Of a stretch of 17,804 nt of DNA, positions 7,779 through 15,106 are shown one piece after another. Source of the stretch: WRDF01 sp031552235 (GTDB lineage Bacteria > Bacteroidota > Bacteroidia > Bacteroidales > Rikenellaceae). Each line of letters begins with the position of its first letter. Position 1 is the stretch's first letter. Both the position numbers and the translations under genes were made by a program. The notes below the pieces were generated by a model. That model was not told the origin of the DNA and did no database searches. It saw only the letters and a list, made by a program, of their open reading frames with translations. The stretch is from positions 1 through 17,804 of the forward strand of contig JAVBMR010000019.1 in NCBI GenBank assembly GCA_031552235.1. The letters are read 5' to 3'.

Positions 7779-9464
7779 TTAGTTCTTCTGTCCCGGATAG
7801 GGTACTACGAAACACCTTTCGGCCCATTCCTCGTAGGCTTTGGCCATTTCGGCGACTTTCTTCGGATGCTGGTCGGCCACGTCGCGCATCTCGGTGCGGT
7901 CGTCGTTAAGGTTGTATAGTTCCCATTTTGCCTGTATTCCGGGACCTACGATCTTCCAGCCGTCGCGAGAAAGGAAGGCCCGCTGGTTGAAATGCTCGAA
8001 CCCGAGGTAATCGTGCCCCGGGCGGGAACCTTTCCTGAATACGGGCGCGAGGCTTTTGCCTTCCATGGGGATTATCACGTTGCCGTTGTACTCTTCCGGA
8101 TAGTCGGCCTTGGCGAGGTCTACGCAGGTGGCCATGATGTCCATTACGTGCCCGGCGGAGGCGTTTATCGTTCCCTTGTACTTTTTCGCCATGCCTTTGG
8201 GCCAGTGCGCTATCATTGGTGTGCAGATGCCGCCCTCGTACTGCCTTGCTTTCCAGAAGCGGAAGGGCGTGTTGGCCACGTTGGCCCATTTCGCCCCTAT
8301 CGAGGCGTAGGTGGTCTGCGGGCCGGGAAGCACCCTCTTGAGTTTAGGATATACGACTTGCTGCCCGTCGCGCGTCATGTCGCCGCGGTCGTTGTCCCCG
8401 GGCGTGTAGTTCTGGGCATCCTCGTTGCTGCAGCCGTTGTCGGACATGAAGACGATGAGCGTATTGTCGAGCATCCCGTTCCTGCGGAGCGATTCGATGA
8501 CTTCCCCTATGCCCTTGTCCATACGGTCTACCATCGCGGCGTGTACCGCCATCGCACGTGCGTCCCACTCTTGGGTAGGGTTGTCCTCCCATTTGTCGTC
8601 GAACTGGCGCGGGCTCAGGTAGTCGCCTTGCCCGGGGAATATCCCCCGTTTCTTCATGCGTTCATAACGCTTGTTGCGTACTTCTTCCCAGCCGCCTTTG
8701 TAGGCGTCCTCATATTTGGCGATGTCTTCCGGCAGCGCGTGCAACGGCCAGTGGGGGGCGGTGTAGGATAGGTACATGAAGAACGGCTTGCCCGATTTGG
8801 CGTAGCGGTCTATGTATGTAGCCGCGGAGTCGGACAGCGCATTTGTTATATAATAGTCCTTTGGGACTTCGCGCACGGGTTCTTCTCCACTGACGAGGCT
8901 GAAGGGGTCGAAATAGTCCACGACGCCGTATATCGTTCCGTAGAAATCACGGAATCCCCTGTGGGTTGGGTAGTTGGCTTTGTCGGCAAATTCGGGGTAG
9001 TATACCTGGTGGGCGAGCCACTTGCGCTGGTCGGGCTTGAGGGGCGTTTCCGCTACGTGCCATTTGCCTATCATCCCAGTGTTGTATCCGGCCCCGTCGA
9101 GAACTTCCGCGATGGTCACGGCGTTGTGCGAAAGCGTGCCTTCGTATCCGCGAAGGTGGTCGTTAAAGGTCATGCGCCCGATGCCGGCCTGGTGTTGGTA
9201 TAGTCCCGTGAGCAACGAGGCGCGTGTGGGGCAGCTGCGGCTGGTGTTGTAGAACGATGTGAAGCGCATACCGTTTTCGGCGAGCGCGTCGAGGTTCGGG
9301 GTGTCGATCTCGCCGCCGTAACAGCCCATGTCGGAGTACCCGAGGTCGTCGGCGAGGATCACAAGGATGTTCGGACGGTCGGCCGCCTTCGTTTCTCCGC
9401 AAGATGACAAAATTCCCAATGCCCCGAGAAGCGAACAGGGTAAAATTGATTGCCCGATTGTCAT
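7779..9464 (-). CDS. Lipoprotein S1-family sulfatase (arylsulfatase-like)
   Basis: A 561-residue sulfatase with a lipoprotein signal ending in LSSC (lipid-modified Cys22). Active-site parts are all present: the N-terminal metal ligands Asp39 and Asp40 in ILADDLGYSDMGCYGG; the formylglycine site Cys78 in SCPTRASLLTG, a Cys-type C-x-P-x-R motif; Lys134 and His136 in GKWH; and the second metal pair Asp342-Asn343 in MSDNG. The YQHQAGIGRM and HLRGYEG segments after the fGly motif resemble the arylsulfatase-type S1 subgroup that includes many Bacteroides enzymes (S1_4 from memory). Cys78 must be converted to formylglycine by an anaerobic sulfatase maturase (anSME), which is not in this window. The lipobox suggests outer-membrane or periplasmic anchoring. 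It is the first gene of a two-gene operon with the GH2 enzyme, with a probable promoter at 9582-9613. Confidence 0.95.
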   Translation of the reverse strand: MTIGQSILPCSLLGALGILSSCGETKAADRPNILVILADDLGYSDMGCYGGEIDTPNLDALAENGMRFTSFYNTSRSCPTRASLLTGLYQHQAGIGRMTFNDHLRGYEGTLSHNAVTIAEVLDGAGYNTGMIGKWHVAETPLKPDQRKWLAHQVYYPEFADKANYPTHRGFRDFYGTIYGVVDYFDPFSLVSGEEPVREVPKDYYITNALSDSAATYIDRYAKSGKPFFMYLSYTAPHWPLHALPEDIAKYEDAYKGGWEEVRNKRYERMKKRGIFPGQGDYLSPRQFDDKWEDNPTQEWDARAMAVHAAMVDRMDKGIGEVIESLRRNGMLDNTLIVFMSDNGCSNEDAQNYTPGDNDRGDMTRDGQQVVYPKLKRVLPGPQTTYASIGAKWANVANTPFRFWKARQYEGGICTPMIAHWPKGMAKKYKGTINASAGHVMDIMATCVDLAKADYPEEYNGNVIIPMEGKSLAPVFRKGSRPGHDYLGFEHFNQRAFLSRDGWKIVGPGIQAKWELYNLNDDRTEMRDVADQHPKKVAEMAKAYEEWAERCFVVPYPGQKN

Positions 9465-9581
9465 GTTTGTTATGTTTTAGTTGAAATGCCGCATATTGCG
9501 CACAGGTCTTTATAGGTTGTTTATACCTGACTGTCAGTGTATTGCCTGTTCAGTGTTATATATTTCACGCAATAGATCATA

Positions 9582-9613
9582 CAAAGATATAAGTAAAAAC
9601 CATTATTCCCAAG
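9582..9613 (-). promoter_or_regulatory. Bacteroidetes-type promoter of the sulfatase-GH2 operon
   Basis: On the minus strand the sequence has TATCTTTG at 9589-9582, a perfect TAnnTTTG -7 box. It is preceded after 20 bases by CTTG (9613-9610), one mismatch from the TTTG -33 box. A transcript would start near 9575, giving a leader of about 110 bases before the ATG at 9464. Confidence 0.55.
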
Positions 9614-9850
9614 ACTTTTTGCAAAAAGATCATAATATGTCTTTGTGAACATATTTTTTTATTTTGGTTAATTTGTTCTTCTTTGGCGGGCAAGTGAAAT
9701 GTCATGTTGCTTGGGAGATATGTTCGTTTACGGGAATAAAAATTGGTATAAAATGGTCAAAAAGAAAATATAATGTCCCCGGGACTCTTGGAGTTCGCAT
9801 TTTATTCGCTACCTTGCATGTCGCTAATCCATAAGGCAAAACGGAGGTGT

Positions 9851-9865
9851 GGCGGACTGTCCGCC
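9851..9865 (+). repeat. Short hairpin just upstream of the first adaptor gene
   Basis: GGCGGA, loop CTG, TCCGCC: a perfect 6-bp G/C-rich stem ending 27 bases before the TTG start at 9893. No T-run follows, so it is not a terminator; it could influence translation or transcript stability. Confidence 0.4.
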
Positions 9866-9892
9866 GCGCCTTGAAATTAAACCGCAATAAAC

Positions 9893-11377
9893 TTGAATCG
9901 GAGAATTGTCATTCTGATATCGTTGCTTTGCATCTTGTTCCACGCCTGTTCCACGGGCGACGGAGATATCCCTACATATATAGTCGAACGCGGTAATTTC
10001 CAGCATGTTCTGCGTGTGGACGGGGTGGTCGAGCCTGTAAAGGTGACGACGGTTGCCTGTCCGCAGCGTGTCGAGGGGCTTATTACTTTTCTTGTGGACG
10101 AAGGCACGTGGGTGGAAGAAGGCGATACGCTTTGCGTGTTGGAGTCGGTCGGCCTGCAGTCCGAATATGAAAACGGGCTTCTGATTTTGCAGCAATACGA
10201 GATGGAGCTTGTCAAACTCCTGGCCTCGAATAAAATGAATAATGCGCTGCTTGAGTCCCAGTTCCTTACCAACGAGGCCGAAAACAAAATAGCCAGCCTG
10301 GACTCGCTTCAGTTGAAGTACATGCCGCCCGCCCAACGGAAGATCCGGGAGCTTGAATTGGAGGTGGTCGCGCTGCAAAGGAAGAAGCTCGAACAAAAAC
10401 TGAAGGTTACCCCTGTCATCCAAAGGACCGAGGTAAGCAGGTTGAATGCCCAGATACAATACATAAAAAGGCATTTGGAGGAAGGGGAGGAGATGTTGGC
10501 GAGCCTGACGATCCTTGCTCCCAGGAAAGGGCTGGCGATGAGGGCCGAATCCGTGTTCTCTTCGGAGAAGCTCAAAGTCGGGGATAACGTATGGAACGGC
10601 CTGTCCGTGATCATAATGCCCGACATGGAAAAGATGAAAGTGAAGATATTCGCGCCTGAAAGCGACTTTAACGCCATTAACGAAAAAGATTCCGTGACAT
10701 ATATTTTCGACGCTATGCCGGACAGCAGGGCGTTCGGCAGGATCACAAAAAAGAGCAAGACATGGAAGCCAATAGCACGGGGCTCGAATGTGAAGGTCTA
10801 CGATATCGAGGCTTCGCTCGACAGCCTGACGGCCATGCCCGACCCGGGTTTCACGGTCACATGCAACATATTGCTGCGGGAGTTGAAAGATACCGTGTTC
10901 ATTCCGCAGATCGCCCTGTTCAGCGAGGACAGCATCAAGGCGGTTTATGTCAAAGATAAAAAAGGGTTCGAGATGCGCCAGGTCGTTACGGGGCTTTCGT
11001 CCAATAAAGAGGTCGTGATCGCCGCCGGACTGTCGGGCGGCGAGGAGATAGCGTTCATCCGGCCGAAAGAGTCGCAGGTGACCGACCGCGTCCTCCTTCC
11101 GGACTCTGTCGTGCGGAAGTACGAGAAAGGCGTGGGCGACAGCGCCGCGCAACAGGAAAAGAAAGACAGTATCAAAAGCGGTAACGGCGGTGTAAACGGC
11201 GGCCACGGCAACGGCCGGGGTGGCGACGGAAGCGCCGCAGTCGGCGGCCGGGACTCCGGCTCCGGCAACGCTAACACCGGCAACACGGGCGGTAGAACCG
11301 GTGGCGGGCCGGACGGTGGCACTAACGGCGGCGCGAGAGGAAACAGGAGCAATGCGAACAGAACGATAAACAACTAA
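9893..11377 (+). CDS. HlyD/MacA-like periplasmic adaptor lipoprotein 1, with Gly/Asn-rich tail
   Basis: A 494-residue membrane-fusion (adaptor) protein of a tripartite exporter. The lipoprotein signal ends at FHAC with Cys19. Then come the first lipoyl/barrel strands (VDGVVEPVKVTTVACP, VEEGDTLCVLES), a helical hairpin at about 85-205 rich in Glu/Lys/Leu/Gln, the second lipoyl half (TILAPRKGLAM), a beta-barrel domain (about 245-330, ending DPGFTVTCNILL), and a membrane-proximal domain (about 333-392, VFIPQIALF to GGEEIAFIRP). The last 66 residues (429-494) are an odd low-complexity tail with 25 Gly and about 12 Asn. The start is TTG at 9893: the frame is closed by TAA at 9878 and there is no in-frame ATG before the signal peptide, which must be included. 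It is 213 bases from the next adaptor, separated by an array of hairpins, and points the same way as the other exporter genes. Confidence 0.85.
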   Translation: MNRRIVILISLLCILFHACSTGDGDIPTYIVERGNFQHVLRVDGVVEPVKVTTVACPQRVEGLITFLVDEGTWVEEGDTLCVLESVGLQSEYENGLLILQQYEMELVKLLASNKMNNALLESQFLTNEAENKIASLDSLQLKYMPPAQRKIRELELEVVALQRKKLEQKLKVTPVIQRTEVSRLNAQIQYIKRHLEEGEEMLASLTILAPRKGLAMRAESVFSSEKLKVGDNVWNGLSVIIMPDMEKMKVKIFAPESDFNAINEKDSVTYIFDAMPDSRAFGRITKKSKTWKPIARGSNVKVYDIEASLDSLTAMPDPGFTVTCNILLRELKDTVFIPQIALFSEDSIKAVYVKDKKGFEMRQVVTGLSSNKEVVIAAGLSGGEEIAFIRPKESQVTDRVLLPDSVVRKYEKGVGDSAAQQEKKDSIKSGNGGVNGGHGNGRGGDGSAAVGGRDSGSGNANTGNTGGRTGGGPDGGTNGGARGNRSNANRTINN

Positions 11378-11385
11378 ATAAACTA

Positions 11386-11487
11386 CCATGCACTCAAAGT
11401 GTATGGGTTTGGAGAGAGGAATAGATTTCTATTCCCGAGTCGCCTTGCGACTCGCATCGCCGCTCCTTGGGGCGGAGGGCGGCGATG
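11386..11487. repeat. Array of four consecutive hairpins between adaptor genes 1 and 2
   Basis: Four inverted repeats follow one another almost without gaps. They are CCATGCACT/AGTGTATGG with loop CAA (11386-11406, one G-T pair); GGAATAGA/TCTATTCC with loop TT (11418-11435); GAGTCGC/GCGACTC with loop CTT (11437-11453); and CATCGCCGC/GCGGCGATG with a 15-base interior that has further TCC/GGA pairing (11455-11487). The last is followed by eight A on the plus strand, that is, preceded by T on the minus strand, so it is not a forward terminator. The stretch has no ORF with coding character. Confidence 0.7.
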
Positions 11488-11537
11488 AAAAAAAAGGCCT
11501 GGTACAGAAAACAGAAAACTATAGAAACTGAAAGTAG

Positions 11538-11560
11538 CCGCAATCAAATTGCGGGTCTTT
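11538..11560 (+). terminator. Hairpin with short T-run ahead of adaptor gene 2 (terminator or attenuator-like)
   Basis: CCGCAAT, loop CAA, ATTGCGG (11538-11554), a perfect 7-bp stem, followed by GTCTTT. The T-run is short, so termination would be partial. It sits about 37 bases before the start of the next gene at 11591 and could separate the expression of adaptor 1 from the remaining genes. Confidence 0.35.
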
Positions 11561-11590
11561 AACCATTAATTGAACAATAAATAGAGGGGC

Positions 11591-12853
11591 ATGCGTAAAT
11601 TTTATACAGGGAAAGCCGGGAGCTTATTCGTAATGCTGTCGCTGGTGCTGGCACTGGCCGCCTGCAAGGATAAGAACGAAAAGGTGGTGCCGTATTCGAA
11701 GGTACAGCAAGGGACGTTTTACATAGACCTTTACGAAGAGGGGCAGATAGACGCGGTCAACGCGATAACCATCTCGTCGCCGCAAATCCAGTACCGATAT
11801 ATAAACGGCAACCTCAAGATATCGCATATGATCGGCGACGGCGCCGAAGTGCAGGCCGGCGATACCGTGATCGTGTTCGACCCCTCTGGCGTCGAGAAAT
11901 CGATCCGCGATTATCAGGAGCGCCTCCAGCTGAACCTTGCCGAACTCGAAAAACTCATCGCGCAGCAGGAGTCGGAGATGGAAGAGATGACCGCCGACCT
12001 TAGGATAGCCGAAATATCGCACGAAATCGCGAAGATCAGGGGCGAGCAGGCCGGGTACGAGTCGAAGGTAAGGCAGGAAGAGATAAAGATCGCGCTCGAA
12101 AAGGCCGACATATCGCTCAAAAGGTCGAGGGAGCAGGTCGAGAACCAGCGCAAGATACAGAAGGAAGACCTGAAGCAGAAGAACGTCCAGATCGAAGAGT
12201 CGAAGGAATACCTCGCGCAGGCGAAGCAATCGCTGGAAATGCTTTATGTCGTGACGCCGTCGCCGGGACTCGTGATCATCGAGAACAACTGGAGTACCGG
12301 GGCCAAATACCAGATAGGCGACCAGACATGGGGAGGAGTGCCGTTGATGAAACTGCCCGACCTTTCGAAACTCAAGGCCACCGTGAACATCAACGAAGTG
12401 GACATCGCCAAGATACAAAAAGGGCTTGAGGTCGAGATAAGGCCCGACGCATTCTCTGAAAGCATGTTCAAGGGACATGTTACCAGCGTGGCGAACCTTG
12501 CGGTGGATAAGTCGAGGACCAATAAGGCGAAGGTGTTCCCGGTGGTGATAACGCTGGACGAAACGGACAAGAGGCTGTCGCCGGGAAACACGGTAAGCTG
12601 CCGCATACTGATAGACAAGCTCGACGACGTGCTGTTCATCCCCGCCGAAGCGCTTATGACCGAAGCCGGCGTGAACTTCGTATACCGCAAACGCGCCTCC
12701 GGATACGAAAGGGTGGATGTCGAGATCGGACAGCGCAATAATGATTACGTCGTTATTACCGACGGGCTGTCGGAAAAGGACGAGGTGGCGCTTACAGACC
12801 CGTTCGCGGCGGAAGAAACGCCGGAAGAGGAACAAAAACCACAGGAAGCATAG
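11591..12853 (+). CDS. HlyD/MacA-like periplasmic adaptor lipoprotein 2
   Basis: A 420-residue adaptor with a lipoprotein signal (lipobox LAAC, Cys25). The order is classical. First lipoyl half at about 46-98 (GQIDAVNAITISSP, AEVQAGDTVIVFDP), then a long charged coiled-coil hairpin at about 100-217 with heptad-like Leu/Ile and many Glu/Lys/Gln. The second lipoyl half follows (YVVTPSPGLVII, 219-230), then the beta-barrel (about 258-342, LKATVNINEVDIAKI, ending SPGNTVSCRILID) and a membrane-proximal domain (about 346-403, VLFIPAEALMTEAG to DEVALTDP). A short acidic/Gln tail ends the protein. The ATG at 11591 has GAGGGG six bases upstream. Its stop is three bases from the next adaptor's start, so the two are translated from one message. 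It should bridge the MacB-like permease and the TolC-like channel encoded downstream. Confidence 0.9.
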   Translation: MRKFYTGKAGSLFVMLSLVLALAACKDKNEKVVPYSKVQQGTFYIDLYEEGQIDAVNAITISSPQIQYRYINGNLKISHMIGDGAEVQAGDTVIVFDPSGVEKSIRDYQERLQLNLAELEKLIAQQESEMEEMTADLRIAEISHEIAKIRGEQAGYESKVRQEEIKIALEKADISLKRSREQVENQRKIQKEDLKQKNVQIEESKEYLAQAKQSLEMLYVVTPSPGLVIIENNWSTGAKYQIGDQTWGGVPLMKLPDLSKLKATVNINEVDIAKIQKGLEVEIRPDAFSESMFKGHVTSVANLAVDKSRTNKAKVFPVVITLDETDKRLSPGNTVSCRILIDKLDDVLFIPAEALMTEAGVNFVYRKRASGYERVDVEIGQRNNDYVVITDGLSEKDEVALTDPFAAEETPEEEQKPQEA

Positions 12854-12856
12854 GCC

Positions 12857-13846
12857 ATGAAAAGGATATTCGTTCATAAGGTTGCGTTATTCTGCGTCGT
12901 CGCGGCGTTTTATGCCTGCGGGGGCGCGGGCGAGAAAGGCGAGGCCGAAAACGCTACGGGAGAAACCATAATAGAAACCGGCTTCCTGGTGGCCGTGAAC
13001 TCGCAGTCGTTCATCATGCCGCGCCTTGGCCGGTGGAGCAGCCTGAAGATCACGGGGCTTATCGAACACGGGACTGTCGTGAGCGAAGGCGACTCGGTGC
13101 TGCAGCTCGACCCTACCGATATATTGAAATACATCTCCGATCAGGAAGCGGACCTGGATGCACAGCTCGGGGCGTTGGAGAAACTCAAACTGAACCAGGC
13201 CAACAGCCGGAGTTCGCGCGAAGCCACGCGCAAGAGCCAGTTGGCTTCGTTCGAGCTTAAAAAAATGGAATACGAGGCTTCGCGCTTCGAATCGGAACGC
13301 ACGAGGCGCATCAAGGAACTCGAATTCCAGCAGGCCGAGATCGACCTCAAGAAGCAGATGCGGAAGATCGAGCTGAGCAGGATAATAGACGATATAGACC
13401 TCAAGCGGCAGCAGGTCAGGATAGAACGCACGAAAGAGGAGATAGCCGAAACGACCGCGCTGCTCGACCAGCTCACTTTCCGCACGCCTATACCCGGAGT
13501 GTTCCAGATAGAGTACAACAGGAGGAACCGCTCGCTGGTGAAGGTCGGCGACCAGGTCTATTCGGGAAACCGGATAGGCGTCGTGCCCGACCTGCGCTGG
13601 ATGAAAGTCGAAACGTTCGTCAACGAGATAGACTACCTGAAGCTGCATGTGGGGCAGAAGGTCGCTGTGAGGCTCGACGCCATGAACGATGTGGTGTTCG
13701 ACGGCGAGGTGTCGTACCTCGGCAAACTGTGCCGCCAGAAACCCGGGTCGGACCTCAAACAGATGGTGTTCGACGTGGAAGTGAAGCTGTTGGTGTCGGA
13801 CGAGAGGCTGAAGCCCGGCATGACAGTGAGTTGTGAATTCTTATAG
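12857..13846 (+). CDS. HlyD-like periplasmic adaptor lipoprotein 3, without membrane-proximal domain
   Basis: A 329-residue adaptor with a lipoprotein signal ending FYAC (Cys21). It has a first lipoyl half (about 38-86, ETGFLVAVNSQSFIMP, VVSEGDSVLQLDPT), a very charged coiled-coil hairpin (about 87-205), a second lipoyl half (LTFRTPIPGVFQIEY, 206-220), and a beta-barrel domain (about 248-329). The barrel domain ends exactly at LKPGMTVSCEFL. Compared with adaptors 1 and 2 it lacks the whole C-terminal membrane-proximal domain, the part that in MacA-type adaptors contacts the permease. There is no sign of a frameshift: the stop follows the last barrel strand cleanly and the permease gene starts nine bases later. 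It overlaps neither neighbour and shares their codon style (many ATA, AGG). Together with adaptor 2 it suggests a mixed adaptor assembly. Confidence 0.88.
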   Translation: MKRIFVHKVALFCVVAAFYACGGAGEKGEAENATGETIIETGFLVAVNSQSFIMPRLGRWSSLKITGLIEHGTVVSEGDSVLQLDPTDILKYISDQEADLDAQLGALEKLKLNQANSRSSREATRKSQLASFELKKMEYEASRFESERTRRIKELEFQQAEIDLKKQMRKIELSRIIDDIDLKRQQVRIERTKEEIAETTALLDQLTFRTPIPGVFQIEYNRRNRSLVKVGDQVYSGNRIGVVPDLRWMKVETFVNEIDYLKLHVGQKVAVRLDAMNDVVFDGEVSYLGKLCRQKPGSDLKQMVFDVEVKLLVSDERLKPGMTVSCEFL

Positions 13847-13855
13847 CAGGGAAGT

Positions 13856-15094
13856 ATGCAGTATTCGGAAAATATAACGCTTGCGGTACGCGCGCTCGCA
13901 GACCATAAAATGCGGTCGTTCCTGACCATGCTCGGCATTATTTTCGGGGTGGCCTCGGTGATCGCCATGCTCTCGATAGGCGAGGGGGCCAAGCGCGAGG
14001 CCATTGCAAAATACCAGGATCTGGGGGTGAACAACATCATCGTGCGGGAGAAAAGCCTGTCGGACGCCGAATTGGAAGAGGTGAGGGCGAGGTTCTCGCC
14101 GGGACTTTCGCTGAACGACGCCGCGGTTATAAAGGATGTGGTGCCGGGAGTGGATAAAGTGGCGGCGCAGGCCGAGTTCAGCTCCGAGGTCAAGTATACG
14201 GATAAGTCGGTGAAATCGACCGTGATAGGCGTTACGGCCGACTTCCTGCCCATGATGAACTTCAAGGTGGGGAAAGGCGAACTTATCTCTCAGCGCCAGT
14301 ATGACGAAAGGCTCAAGGTTTGCGTCATAGGGGTTGGTGTAGCCAACGCGCTTTCGCCGGGCGAAGACCTCGTAGGCAAGATGGTAAAGATAGAAGACCA
14401 GTGGCTCGAAGTGGTCGGGATACTGCAGTCGAAGGCGCTGTTCACGGAAACGGTGGGCGAATTGGCCGCGCGCGACATGAACACCGACGTCTATGTGCCG
14501 CTGACTACATACCTCAACCGCTTCCAGCCCGACAACGCCCTCAAAAGCCAGATACAGCAGATAACGGTGCAGATGGAAGGGTCGGGCAAGCTGCTCGAAA
14601 GCTCGAAGCTCATAGACGAGATACTCAAGCGCCACCACTGGAAGCAGGAGGACTACAATATAGTCATCCCATACGAATTGCTTAAACAGGAGGAAAAGGA
14701 ACGCCAGATATTCAACCTGCTGCTCGGCGCCATTGCCGCCATTTCGTTGATCGTGGGCGGTATCGGCATCATGAACATCATGTTGGCGACCGTCACGGAG
14801 CGTACACGCGAGATCGGTATCCGCCGCGCCATCGGCGCACGCAAAGCCGATATCATGAGCCAGTTCGTCACGGAAGCGGTCGTGATAAGCATCGTCGGGG
14901 GGCTGATAGGCGTCATACTCGGGCTGACGCTCTCGCTGGTCGTGTCGTCGTTCACCGACGTGAGTACCTACATAAGGGCTTACTCCATAATCATCGCATT
15001 TACGTTCTCGGTCATCGTCGGCATCAGCTTCGGATGGCTCCCGGCCAAGAACGCCGCAAACCTCAAACCCGTAGACTCGATACGTTACGAATAA
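13856..15094 (+). CDS. MacB-like ABC exporter permease (FtsX-type)
   Basis: A 412-residue inner-membrane permease with the four-helix MacB/FtsX layout. Helix 1 is at about 21-43 (SFLTMLGIIFGVASVIAMLSIG), followed by a large periplasmic domain of about 235 residues (MacB_PCD-like). Helix 2 is at about 286-308 (LLLGAIAAISLIVGGIGIMN) and is followed by the cytoplasmic coupling segment ERTREIGIRRAIGA (315-328). Helix 3 is at about 339-365 and helix 4 at about 378-396, with the family ending PVDSIRYE. In MacB this fold works as a mechanotransmitter: ATP use in the cytoplasm drives movement of the periplasmic domain and pushes substrate from the periplasm through the outer-membrane channel. In E. 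coli MacB the ATPase is fused to the permease; here it is a separate gene immediately downstream. The start ATG at 13856 has AGGGAAG just before it. Confidence 0.95.
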   Translation: MQYSENITLAVRALADHKMRSFLTMLGIIFGVASVIAMLSIGEGAKREAIAKYQDLGVNNIIVREKSLSDAELEEVRARFSPGLSLNDAAVIKDVVPGVDKVAAQAEFSSEVKYTDKSVKSTVIGVTADFLPMMNFKVGKGELISQRQYDERLKVCVIGVGVANALSPGEDLVGKMVKIEDQWLEVVGILQSKALFTETVGELAARDMNTDVYVPLTTYLNRFQPDNALKSQIQQITVQMEGSGKLLESSKLIDEILKRHHWKQEDYNIVIPYELLKQEEKERQIFNLLLGAIAAISLIVGGIGIMNIMLATVTERTREIGIRRAIGARKADIMSQFVTEAVVISIVGGLIGVILGLTLSLVVSSFTDVSTYIRAYSIIIAFTFSVIVGISFGWLPAKNAANLKPVDSIRYE

Positions 15095-15106
15095 ACCCCG
15101 GAGGAT

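Larger units (their letters stand above)
9465..9892. other. Divergent intergenic region between sulfatase operon and efflux locus
   Basis: 428 bases without a credible gene, AT-rich between about 9580 and 9780. It holds the probable minus-strand sulfatase promoter (9582-9613) and a short hairpin close to the first adaptor gene (9851-9865). No TAnnTTTG box with a proper -33 partner was found for the plus-strand efflux gene; TGTCTTTG at 9638-9645, with TTTG at 9618-9621, is only a poor match. No tRNA or known riboswitch pattern was recognised. Confidence 0.6.

Noticed and set aside
9505..9530. AGGT...ACCT inverted repeat as an operator between the sulfatase start and its promoter
   Set aside because: Only four to five bases pair, which is expected by chance in this AT-rich stretch.
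9824..11389. 521-codon minus-strand frame opposite adaptor 1
   Set aside because: Shadow; its N-terminal Ala/Val/Thr-rich part is just the complement of the Gly-rich tail-coding repeats.
11386..11554. CRISPR array
   Set aside because: The repeats here are different inverted repeats, not identical direct repeats with spacers of constant length.
11624..12877. 417-codon minus-strand frame opposite adaptor 2
   Set aside because: Shadow of a well-supported adaptor; the complement of the coiled coil gives an Arg/Leu/Phe-rich sequence with no family features.
12857..13846. Frameshift or truncation pseudogene for the short third adaptor
   Set aside because: The frame ends neatly at a domain border, followed nine bases later by the next gene with a start context, and no domain remains are seen in other frames.
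15100..15106. Strong Shine-Dalgarno GGAGGA before the ATPase gene
   Set aside because: It is only about one base from the ATG, too close for normal use, and Bacteroidetes rarely rely on this signal.
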